NCBI GenBank assembly: GCA_009786625.1
Contig: WQRT01000039.1
Span: 6,634 to 11,648, forward strand
DNA length: 5,015 nt
Direction: 5' to 3'
DNA from: Treponema sp.
Lineage (GTDB): Bacteria; Spirochaetota; Spirochaetia; Treponematales; Breznakiellaceae
Shown here: piece by piece, positions 1 to 5,000 of the stretch
How the letters are laid out: every line of letters starts with the position of its first letter
How positions within the stretch are numbered: position 1 is the stretch's first letter
The notes under the pieces: model-generated
Told to the model about the DNA's origin: nothing
Databases searched by the model: none
Seen by the model: the letters and a program-made list of their open reading frames with translations, nothing else
Position numbers and translations under genes: made by a program

Positions 1-311
1 ACCCTTGATAATAATGCCCAAAGGGAACCGCACATGATGAAGGCGGGAATTATCCAGACTGAAAAATTTAAACTGATAAAAAGCGTTAACGCCAAAGGAG
101 TAAGAGATCCAAAAATAAAACTTTCTATCATGGAAATTTTAATTTGTTTTTTAACAAGCATGGAGGAAAACTCAACCGCTCCGATGCCTGAAAAAATTAT
201 GACTATAATATTTGATGCCAGATTGTTCATGAAAGGAAGAAAGAGAACAAGCGCGGCAACAGCGGGAACTCCGATGATAAATATTATTATTCTTTCTACC
301 AGCTTTTTCAT
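1..311 (-). CDS. cdsA: Phosphatidate cytidylyltransferase, N-terminal part (cut by window edge)
   Basis: Probably makes CDP-diacylglycerol from phosphatidate and CTP at the inner membrane, the branch point of phospholipid synthesis. Only the first 103 codons are present; the reading frame stays open to base 1. The visible part starts MKKLVERIIIF and is very hydrophobic, with likely membrane helices at about residues 8-27, 33-50 and 66-100. The CdsA signature lies near the C-terminus and is outside the window, so the call rests on N-terminal resemblance to treponemal CdsA (stretch IIVIIFSGIGAVEFSSML) and on its place right after uppS, the usual uppS-cdsA order. The ATG at 311 lies 7 nt after the uppS stop and has an AGGA SD that overlaps that stop. 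dxr and rseP would be expected next, beyond the edge. Confidence 0.85.
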   Translation of the reverse strand, partial: MKKLVERIIIFIIGVPAVAALVLFLPFMNNLASNIIVIIFSGIGAVEFSSMLVKKQIKISMIESFIFGSLTPLALTLFISLNFSVWIIPAFIMCGSLWALLSR

Positions 312-321
312 TATTATCCTA
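312..321 (-). promoter_or_regulatory. cdsA ribosome binding site overlapping the uppS stop
   Basis: The minus strand reads TAGGATAATAATG. The uppS stop TAG overlaps the AGGA SD at 320-317, which is 5 nt from the cdsA ATG. This fixes the cdsA start and suggests translational coupling with uppS. Confidence 0.65.
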
Positions 322-1053
322 AGCGCATTGTATTACGCCGCCGTACCGGCGTTCTCTTTTTTGAAAATCGGCAATTGCCGCTTCTAAATCGCACTTTTCC
401 CAGTCTGGCCAAAGTTTATCTGAAATAAATAATTCTGAATAGGCACCTTGCCATAATAAAAAATTGCTTGTTCTGTATTCTCCGGCGCTTCTAATTATAA
501 GATCCGGATCAGGAATGTCAGGATTATCAAGATTATCTGTTAAATCTTTTTCGCTCAAGGACGAGAAATCAGCGTCAGGATTGTTTTTAACGTATTTTTT
601 TAAGGCGCGTACAATTTCGTCTCTGCCGCCGTAATTCAACGCGAGGATAACCTGCATTCCGTCATAGCCCTTAGTATCATTAATGGTATCGGTAATTTCT
701 TTCTGTATATCGGGAGGAAGTCCCGGGAAATTGCCTGTATGCCGGACGCGGATGCGGTTCTGCCTGCTAAAATCCAGTTCCGAACGAAGGTATTGTTTGA
801 TAAGCCCCATAATGAAACCGACTTCCTCGGAAGTGCGTTTCCAGTTTTCTGTTGAAAAAGCGTAAAGAGTCAGGTATTTAATTCCAAGTTCGCTTGCCGC
901 TTTTGTAACGCGTTTTGCGGCTTTTAACCCTTCAAGATGCCCCTGCGTACGGACAAGCGCTCTCTTTTCCGCCCATCGTCCGTTTCCGTCCATGATGATG
1001 CCTACGTGCGCCGGGAACCTTGCCGCGTGTAAAGAAGGGATTGCTTTTTCCAT
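319..1053 (-). CDS. uppS: Undecaprenyl diphosphate synthase (cis-prenyltransferase)
   Basis: Condenses isopentenyl diphosphate units onto farnesyl diphosphate in cis to give the C55 carrier lipid for peptidoglycan and other envelope polymers. At 244 residues it has normal family length. Visible motifs are GIIMDGNGRWA at 18-28, with D22 as the expected Mg/diphosphate-binding Asp; YAFSTENWKR at 64-73; LALNYGGRDEI at 137-147; and PDLIIRSAGEYRTSNFLLWQ at 183-202, with R188, R194 and S196 in the substrate-binding positions. E207 sits in AYSELF, followed by LWPDW. The block around 188 reads RSAGE where the family usually has RTGGE or RTSGE, a mild substitution. The ATG overlaps the frr stop by one base (TAATG), so translation is probably coupled. 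cdsA follows after 7 nt. Confidence 0.96.
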   Translation of the reverse strand: MEKAIPSLHAARFPAHVGIIMDGNGRWAEKRALVRTQGHLEGLKAAKRVTKAASELGIKYLTLYAFSTENWKRTSEEVGFIMGLIKQYLRSELDFSRQNRIRVRHTGNFPGLPPDIQKEITDTINDTKGYDGMQVILALNYGGRDEIVRALKKYVKNNPDADFSSLSEKDLTDNLDNPDIPDPDLIIRSAGEYRTSNFLLWQGAYSELFISDKLWPDWEKCDLEAAIADFQKRERRYGGVIQCA

Positions 1054-1610
1054 TACACTTCCATGATCTCTTTTTCTTTTTCTTCGAGCACTTTATTAAC
1101 TTGATTTATATAACTGTCTGTTAATTTTTGAAGCTCATCGGCTCCTTTTGATTCCGCATCTTCCGTAATCTTTGAATCTTTTAATAATTTTTTTAGCTCT
1201 TCATTTCCGTCCCTGCGGATATTGCGGATCGCAACTCTTGACTGCTCAGCCTGATTCTTCGCGAGCTTTACAAGTTCTTTGCGCCTTTCTTCCGTTAGCG
1301 GCGGAATTGAAATGCGGATCACTTTGCCGTCATTTGACGGATTTAAAGACAGCTCCGAAGTGCGGATTGATTTTTCAATCTCCGTGATAAGAGCTTTATC
1401 CCATGGCTGAATTACAATAAGACGCGCCTCGGGAACAGAGATATTCGCTACCTGATTAATCGGAGTTTTTTCACCGTATGCGTCAACGCGTATTCTGTCA
1501 AACAGAGCGGCCGAAGCCCTCCCTGTCCGCAGGGCGGCAAATCCTTCTTTAAGACTTGCCGTTGATTTTTTCATCCGATCTTCGCAGGATGAAGAAACAA
1601 TTTCCTGCAT
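1053..1610 (-). CDS. frr: Ribosome recycling factor
   Basis: Splits the post-termination 70S complex together with EF-G, freeing ribosomes for another round. The 185-residue length equals the family norm. The three-helix domain I is seen at both ends: residues about 1-30 containing ALRTGRAS (26-33), and about 106-185 containing VAIRNIRRDGNEELKK (126-141), where R129 and R132 match the conserved arginines that contact rRNA. Between them lies the beta domain II, with YGEKTPINQVANISVPEARLIVIQPWD split around 45-71. The C-terminus is a charged helix ending EKEKEIMEV. The start is fixed by AAGGAG 5 nt upstream, which overlaps the tsf stop. The gene lies directly after tsf; the pyrH gene found between them in many bacteria is absent. 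Confidence 0.97.
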   Translation of the reverse strand: MQEIVSSSCEDRMKKSTASLKEGFAALRTGRASAALFDRIRVDAYGEKTPINQVANISVPEARLIVIQPWDKALITEIEKSIRTSELSLNPSNDGKVIRISIPPLTEERRKELVKLAKNQAEQSRVAIRNIRRDGNEELKKLLKDSKITEDAESKGADELQKLTDSYINQVNKVLEEKEKEIMEV

Positions 1611-1622
1611 AACAGCTCCTTA
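1611..1622 (-). promoter_or_regulatory. frr ribosome binding site overlapping the tsf stop
   Basis: The minus strand reads TAAGGAGCTGTTATG. The tsf TAA runs into the AAGGAG SD (1621-1616), which is 5 nt before the frr ATG. Ribosomes ending tsf would stop on the frr binding site, favouring coupled translation. Confidence 0.7.
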
Positions 1623-2480
1623 TTCCACGCCTACTTTAAAATAGACATAATCTTTTACCGTCAATTTCGCGTCGCATTTTTTCTGGCAGTCTTCAATTGC
1701 TTTAGCTACGGTAATTTTTTCATCTTTCACGTAACCTTGTTCCATAAGGCATATTTCGCTTAAATATTTGGTTACTTTGCCTTTTAGAATTCCAGCAAGA
1801 ACATTTTCAGGTTTGCCTTTTAGCTTTTCGTCTTTCTCCATTTGGACTTTAAAAATGCCTTCCTGTTCTTTAAGCCAATCCTGATCAACTTTTTCGCGGT
1901 TGATGGCATACGGATTAAACGCCGCTATATGAAGAGCGAGAGAGAAGATAAACGATTTGACATCATCGTTCGTAAAGATCTCAGGTTTATCAGACTCGAA
2001 TTTTACAACTATGCCGATAGCTCCGTCTCCGTGGATATACTGCGTGATATATTCGTTTGAGGCGGCTTTTACCAAACGCAGCCTCTTTAGACCCATGTTC
2101 TCGCGGATCTTTGTGGCGAGTTCCGTTACCATGCCGTTTAATTCGTCTGTCGGCGTTTCAATTCCTTTTTCAAGCGCTTTATCCGCGATCATGCCGCCAA
2201 GCTCGATAAACTCGGGGTTTCTCGCGACAAAGTCTGTTTCGGCGTTAAGCTCGACAAGAACCGCGCAGGAACCGCCGCTTTTTGTTTTTACGAAAATTTT
2301 CCCTTCGTTGGTCGCGCGGCCGACTCTTTTTTCAAGAGCCGCAAGACCTTTTTCCTTTAATATTTTTTCCGCCGCCGCGAAATCGCCGTTTGTCGAAACA
2401 AGAGCGTTTTTACATTCCATCGGCCCAGCCCCGGTTTTTTCCCGGAGCTTTTTTACATCGCTTGCTGTTATCTCAGCCAT
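1620..2480 (-). CDS. tsf: Elongation factor Ts
   Basis: Nucleotide exchange factor that releases GDP from EF-Tu in the cytoplasm. At 286 residues it is the length of full bacterial EF-Ts. The N-terminal UBA-like domain (about 1-55) contains VKKLREKTGAGPMECKNAL at 9-27, followed by GDFAAAEKILKEKG. The core begins near residue 60. The signature TDFVARN at 82-88 supplies D83 and F84, the counterparts of the Asp-Phe pair that wedges into the EF-Tu nucleotide site. LALHIAAFNPYAI marks the second core subdomain, and the C-terminus runs KLTVKDYVYFKVGVE. The ATG has AAGGAG 6 nt upstream (2492-2487). It lies 40 nt after rpsB, with an AU-rich hairpin in the gap, and 9 nt before frr. Confidence 0.97.
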   Translation of the reverse strand: MAEITASDVKKLREKTGAGPMECKNALVSTNGDFAAAEKILKEKGLAALEKRVGRATNEGKIFVKTKSGGSCAVLVELNAETDFVARNPEFIELGGMIADKALEKGIETPTDELNGMVTELATKIRENMGLKRLRLVKAASNEYITQYIHGDGAIGIVVKFESDKPEIFTNDDVKSFIFSLALHIAAFNPYAINREKVDQDWLKEQEGIFKVQMEKDEKLKGKPENVLAGILKGKVTKYLSEICLMEQGYVKDEKITVAKAIEDCQKKCDAKLTVKDYVYFKVGVE

Positions 2481-2495
2481 TATATACTCCTTACG

Positions 2496-2519
2496 TTTTT
2501 AAAACTTCAGTTTTAAAAA
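2496..2519 (-). promoter_or_regulatory. AU-rich hairpin between rpsB and tsf
   Basis: A perfect 10-bp inverted repeat: TTTTTAAAAC (2519-2510), loop TGAA (2509-2506), then GTTTTAAAAA (2505-2496). It begins two bases after the rpsB stop and ends 3 nt before the tsf SD. There is no U-tract after the stem and only one G-C pair, so it is not a standard intrinsic terminator on either strand. Likely roles, by inference, are mRNA processing, protection of the rpsB message, or tuning the ratio of S2 to EF-Ts. Confidence 0.5.
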
Positions 2520-2520
2520 A

Positions 2521-3420
2521 TTATTCATCGTTATAAATTTTATCTTCATCGACCTGAATCTGATCGCCTGCTTCATCTTCATCTACTTTTTCATCTTCCT
2601 TGGCAGCTCTGTAGGCTTCTTCGGTCGTGTATTTTTCGATGTCGATTTCGCGGTCTTCTTCTTTCATTGACGCGTCGTTTAAAAGACCTTCCATGTCCTC
2701 ATCTTCGTCTCCGAGGGTTTCGATAATTTTAAGCCCCACTTCATTGTCAGCTTCCACAACCGCGTTAGCGACGATCTGCGTAAAGAGGGTAATCGCTCTG
2801 ATCGCGTCATCGTTGCCGGGGATTGGAAAGTTGATACCGTCGGGATTGCAGTTTGTATCAACAACAGCAACAATCGGGATGCCCTGCCTCTGCGCTTCGG
2901 CGACGGCGATGGCTTCCTTACGCGTGTCGATCACAAAAAGGATTCCGGGAAGTTCCTTCATTTCCTTTATTCCGCCTAAGTTTTTCTGGAGTTTAATCCG
3001 TTCCTTGCCGAGAGCGGCGATCTCTTTTTTTGTGAGATTTTCAAAGGTGCCGTCGACTTCCATTTTCTCGAGTTTTTTGAGGCGGAGAAGCGATTTTTTA
3101 ATTGTCACGAAGTTGGTAAGCATTCCGCCGAGCCAGCGGTTGTTTACATAGTACATGCCGCATCTTTCCGCCTCTTTCTGGACGGCCTGCTGGGCTTGTT
3201 TCTTGGTTCCTACAAAAAGCACGGTTTTTCCGGCCGCGACGGTTTTACGCACCGCTTCGTACGCGTCCTTGATTGATTGAATCGTCTTTTGCAGATCGAT
3301 GATGTGAATGCCGTTTCTTTCCGCGAAGATGTACTTTTTCATCCTGGGATCCCAGCGTTTCACCTGGTGGCCGAAATGTACTCCTGATTCCAGGAGATTT
3401 TTCATTGTTACAACAGCCAA
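2521..3420 (-). CDS. rpsB: Small-subunit ribosomal protein S2, with acidic C-terminal extension
   Basis: Component of the 30S subunit that joins late in assembly and, in Escherichia coli, represses its own operon. The S2 signatures are clear: [20 protein letters not shown] at 6-25, [11 protein letters not shown] at 70-80, [14 protein letters not shown] at 91-104 and [20 protein letters not shown] at 161-180. [14 protein letters not shown] follows at 197-210. The globular S2 fold ends near residue 235, close to the whole length of the E. coli protein (241). Residues 238-299 add a tail with 28 Asp/Glu against 7 Lys/Arg in 62 positions. I recall similar long S2 proteins in Treponema, so the tail is probably lineage-typical rather than a fusion. 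The start is fixed by AGGAGG 5 nt upstream. This is the first gene of the rpsB-tsf-frr-uppS-cdsA operon and has a structured leader. Confidence 0.97.
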   Translation of the reverse strand: MAVVTMKNLLESGVHFGHQVKRWDPRMKKYIFAERNGIHIIDLQKTIQSIKDAYEAVRKTVAAGKTVLFVGTKKQAQQAVQKEAERCGMYYVNNRWLGGMLTNFVTIKKSLLRLKKLEKMEVDGTFENLTKKEIAALGKERIKLQKNLGGIKEMKELPGILFVIDTRKEAIAVAEAQRQGIPIVAVVDTNCNPDGINFPIPGNDDAIRAITLFTQIVANAVVEADNEVGLKIIETLGDEDEDMEGLLNDASMKEEDREIDIEKYTTEEAYRAAKEDEKVDEDEAGDQIQVDEDKIYNDE

Positions 3421-3431
3421 AATTTCCTCCT
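3421..3431 (-). promoter_or_regulatory. Strong rpsB ribosome binding site
   Basis: AGGAGG at 3431-3426 lies 5 nt (AAATT) before the rpsB ATG and is the strongest SD in the window. It begins 6 nt after a hairpin, so access could be controlled by upstream folding. Confidence 0.8.
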
Positions 3432-3437
3432 AACATC

Positions 3438-3462
3438 GGGTTCCTCGAGCATGAGAAAACCC
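3438..3462 (-). promoter_or_regulatory. Hairpin just upstream of the rpsB SD
   Basis: The arms are GGGTTTTCTC (3462-3453) and GAGGAACCC (3446-3438), with a 6-nt loop. They form nine pairs, including one G-U, with one bulged T. The hairpin ends 6 nt before AGGAGG. There is no U-tract, so termination is unlikely; it could be part of translational control of rpsB. Confidence 0.4.
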
Positions 3463-3500
3463 ATCCATCACTATATCTCGCTGAAGGGATCATTTTTTTG

Positions 3501-3590
3501 CCGCTAACCACACGACCCACACGAACATAATTATTTGCCTTACGGCAGGTTCGTATGTGTTCCGAAGGAACTAATTCGTGTTTCTCGCGG
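3501..3590 (-). ncRNA. Candidate structured leader RNA of the rpsB operon (cis-acting, three-way junction)
   Basis: The transcript of this stretch can fold into one compact shape. Closing stem: CCGCGAGAAACACGA (3590-3576) with TCGTGTGGTTAGCGG (3515-3501), giving 11 Watson-Crick pairs, one G-U and three purine-purine mismatches. First branch: GTTCC (3571-3567), loop TTC, GGAAC (3563-3559). Second branch: CATACGAAC (3557-3549) with GTTCGTGTG (3526-3518), nine pairs with one G-U, enclosing TGCC-GTAA-GGCA (3547-3536), a GNRA tetraloop. Linkers at the junction are only 4, 1 and 2 nt. The element ends 80 nt before the rpsB ATG. S2 is known to repress its own operon through the leader in E. coli, so an S2-binding leader is the natural guess; no match to a known RNA family is claimed. 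Hand-folded only. Confidence 0.5.
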
Positions 3591-3593
3591 TAA

Positions 3594-3604
3594 ATTCTAT
3601 TTAA
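3594..3604 (-). promoter_or_regulatory. Possible -10 region of an rpsB operon promoter
   Basis: The minus strand reads TTAAATAGAAT, offering two overlapping -10 candidates: TTAAAT (3604-3599) and TAGAAT (3599-3594, five of six to consensus). The first would start RNA near A3591, right at the base of the leader fold. No convincing -35 box is seen at 16-18 bp; CTGAAT at 3625-3620 is a weak option with 15-bp spacing. Read-through from maf is the alternative. Confidence 0.3.
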
Positions 3605-3624
3605 GATCGCTCCACGGAAATTCA

Positions 3625-3657
3625 GCTACATGGGCGCTCAAGCGCCGTAATCGTAGC
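3625..3657 (-). other. Two-part hairpin across the maf stop codon
   Basis: The outer arms GCTAC (3657-3653) and GTAGC (3629-3625) flank a GC-rich stem, GGCGC (3646-3642) with GCGCC (3637-3633). The loop TTGA contains the maf stop TGA. The internal loop is 6 by 3 nt. The next bases are TGAATTTCC, so there is no U-tract and it is not a standard intrinsic terminator. It may pause RNA polymerase or protect the maf 3' end. Confidence 0.4.
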
Positions 3658-4225
3658 CGTTATCTTTCAGCATGACATAAAAATCTCTTAATGGCAAGCC
3701 CATTACATTGCTTGGGGAGCCTTCTATACTGTCGATAAAACAAGCGGCGATTCCCTGAATACGGTAGGCGCCGGCGGCTCCCTGCCATTCGTTAGTGTCA
3801 AGATACCATTCAATTTCCGCGTCCGTTAAGGGCGAGAAAATGACACCGCAGCAAACGCTTCGGCAGTCTGTTTTATTTTCACGCCTGTTGTAAAGCGCCA
3901 TTGAGGTTATCACCTGATGCCGTTTTCCCGATAAATAACGCAGCATCGCGGCGGCTTCAACTCGGTTCTCCGCCTTCCCGTAAATCCTGTTATCAGCTTC
4001 TATCACTGTATCTGCGCCGAATATCCATGCAGGAGGATTTGCGCGCGCGTCACTTAATACTTTTTCAACCTTTTTTAAGGCGAGTTCACTTGAGAATCTT
4101 TTGCCGTCTGTATTAGCTGTAATGCTTTCATCAATATCAGCGGGAACCGCGTTAAACGGAATACCAAGCAGCTTGAAAAATTCCTTCCTGCGCGGCGATC
4201 CCGATGCCAGAATGATTGAATCCAT
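3638..4225 (-). CDS. maf: Maf-family nucleoside triphosphate pyrophosphatase (dTTP/UTP type)
   Basis: Hydrolyses nucleoside triphosphates, probably dTTP, UTP and modified pyrimidine forms, to monophosphate and pyrophosphate. The family is linked to septum inhibition in Bacillus. From the chosen start it has 195 residues, the usual size. Motifs are ILASGSPRRKE at 5-15, DIDES at 30-34, GADTVI at 70-75 (D72 the likely catalytic Asp), YGKAEN at 82-87 (K84), SGKRHQVIT at 99-107, GAAGAYRIQG at 149-158 (Q157) and SIEGSPSNVMGLPL at 166-179. The AGAYxIQG block is that of the YhdE-like rather than YceF-like subgroup. An in-frame ATG at 4279 would add 18 residues ahead of the conserved MDSIILASGSPRR and is not preferred. 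Neither start has a recognisable SD, which is odd beside its neighbours. The hairpin at its stop separates it from the rpsB leader. Confidence 0.92.
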   Translation of the reverse strand: MDSIILASGSPRRKEFFKLLGIPFNAVPADIDESITANTDGKRFSSELALKKVEKVLSDARANPPAWIFGADTVIEADNRIYGKAENRVEAAAMLRYLSGKRHQVITSMALYNRRENKTDCRSVCCGVIFSPLTDAEIEWYLDTNEWQGAAGAYRIQGIAACFIDSIEGSPSNVMGLPLRDFYVMLKDNGYDYGA

Positions 4226-4246
4226 ACGGTATTGTAATATAAACGC

Positions 4247-4313
4247 CGGGATTTTACCACTTATTGAACGTACGCGCATTTAGCCGTGGAAACAATATTA
4301 AGTAAAAATCCCG
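4247..4313 (-). repeat. Inverted repeat in the maf leader
   Basis: CGGGATTTTTAC (4313-4302) and GTAAAATCCCG (4257-4247) are complementary over 11 bp with one extra T, separated by 44 nt. The bases just inside (ACTTA..TTG against CAATAAG) can add a few more pairs. It lies between the TATAAT box at 4321-4316 and the maf ATG at 4225, so most of the 5' arm would be in the transcript if that box is used. It could be an operator-like DNA repeat or a leader hairpin; the sequence does not decide. Confidence 0.45.
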
Positions 4314-4315
4314 AT

Positions 4316-4321
4316 ATTATA
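4316..4321 (-). promoter_or_regulatory. Possible maf promoter, -10 box
   Basis: A perfect TATAAT hexamer, about 95 nt before the maf ATG, in the 162-bp gap after the transporter. No good -35 box lies 16-18 bp upstream. A palindrome, TTGATCAA, is present at 4349-4342, near where activator sites often lie; this is too short to name a regulator. A second, nearer -10 candidate, TACAAT at 4236-4231, would give an almost leaderless maf mRNA. Apart from these and the inverted repeat nothing else is seen in the gap, and no terminator for the transporter gene is visible. Confidence 0.35.
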
Positions 4322-4387
4322 CTGCACTTGATTTACAGGCGTTGATCAAACAAGCTGTCACAGGAACTTAAGCATTATTAAAAACGG

Positions 4388-4954
4388 TTATGTCGGAAAG
4401 ATTTTTCTTCCATGTTCTCCGTTTACTACCTGAGCCATGGCTGAATAGATTGCCGATAATCCGCAGAAAATACCAACTAAACCCGCGACTATCTTTACGT
4501 GATTATTTTCTGTAAAATCGCCGATTGCAAGAAGGAAAAATAAAACCGCTAATGATAAAAATACAATCTTTGTGATCGTGTTATGCGATAATGTTCCAAG
4601 AAACATAAAAAATGTGAAAACACCCCATAAAACAAGATAATAACCCATGGAAATATTATCCGCGGGATTAATCACAGCGCTAAAAGGATTTATCCAAATG
4701 AGGCATAATGACCACCAGAATAAACCATAAGCTGTAAATGCTGTACCCCCGAAGGTGTTGCCTACCCTAAGTTCGCTGACTCCGGCGATAATCTGCGCCA
4801 ATCCGCCTAGAGCCAAACCCATAGCAACGATCACAATGGATAACTCGATGATCCCCGCATTGTGAAGATTTAATAAAACAGTTGTCATGCCGAAACCTAA
4901 AAGTCCAAGAGGACCCGGATTTGCGGTTTTCTTTTCAGGTGAGCTATTTGACAT
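4388..4954 (-). CDS. satP: Acetate/succinate transporter of the GPR1/FUN34/YaaH family
   Basis: Inner-membrane carrier or channel for acetate and other short carboxylates; characterised relatives form hexamers. The 188 residues equal the length of E. coli SatP. The family motif ANPGPLGLLGFGMTT at 11-25 is followed by NLHNAG, AQIIAGVSELRVGNTFGGTAFTAYG (53-77, split by the start of helix 3), WGVFTFFMFLGTL (110-122) and LLAIGDF (141-147). Six membrane helices are expected at about 17-33, 37-58, 70-90, 103-122, 126-146 and 153-173. F21 and Y76 align with the pore-lining Phe and Tyr of the SatP structure. The start is the ATG at 4954, with AAGGAG 5 nt upstream; a TTG at 4972 lies inside the promoter's -10 box and is rejected. 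It is probably a separate unit with its own promoter. The exact substrate is not shown by sequence. Confidence 0.93.
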   Translation of the reverse strand: MSNSSPEKKTANPGPLGLLGFGMTTVLLNLHNAGIIELSIVIVAMGLALGGLAQIIAGVSELRVGNTFGGTAFTAYGLFWWSLCLIWINPFSAVINPADNISMGYYLVLWGVFTFFMFLGTLSHNTITKIVFLSLAVLFFLLAIGDFTENNHVKIVAGLVGIFCGLSAIYSAMAQVVNGEHGRKIFPT

Positions 4955-4965
4955 AATTTCTCCTT
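4955..4965 (-). promoter_or_regulatory. Ribosome binding site that fixes the transporter start
   Basis: AAGGAG at 4965-4960, then AAATT, then the ATG at 4954. The site lies downstream of the in-frame TTG at 4972, so translation starts at 4954. Confidence 0.8.
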
Positions 4966-4971
4966 TTTTCA

Positions 4972-5000
4972 ATTGTAAGCTAAAGTTTTATTTTTTGCAA
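4972..5000 (-). promoter_or_regulatory. Sigma70-type promoter of the acetate transporter
   Basis: TTGCAA (5000-4995, four of six) and TACAAT (4977-4972, five of six) are spaced by exactly 17 bp in an A/T-rich region, with further A-runs upstream. RNA would start near 4965, leaving a leader of only about 11 nt that begins at the SD. Confidence 0.55.

Noticed and set aside
34..387. Plus-strand open frame of 117 codons
   Set aside because: It is antisense to the cdsA start and the uppS end, has no SD or family resemblance, and the minus-strand frames give clear proteins.
1957..2502. Plus-strand open frame of 181 codons
   Set aside because: Fully antisense to tsf; its Ser/Phe/Pro-rich content is what the reverse of a Lys/Glu/Ala-rich gene gives.
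2627..3151. Plus-strand open frame of 174 codons
   Set aside because: Antisense to rpsB, serine-rich and without recognisable motifs; a shadow of the acidic S2 coding sequence.
3493..3499. Run of seven A/T next to the leader stem as an intrinsic terminator
   Set aside because: The minus-strand RNA has an A-run, not a U-run, after the stem; on the plus strand the T-run precedes the stem, so it suits neither direction.
3245..3520. Minus-strand frame overlapping the rpsB leader and start, including an ATG at 3494
   Set aside because: Out of frame with rpsB, with no SD ahead of either start, and it reads through rpsB codons; S2 begins with its own strong SD. A short upstream peptide cannot be excluded but is not supported.
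4226..4279. Upstream extension of Maf by 18 residues from an ATG at 4279
   Set aside because: Maf proteins begin just before the ILASGSPRR motif, and there is no SD ahead of 4279; the extra residues show no conservation signal.
4955..4972. TTG start of the transporter, six codons upstream
   Set aside because: It lies inside the likely -10 box and before the AAGGAG that serves the ATG at 4954.
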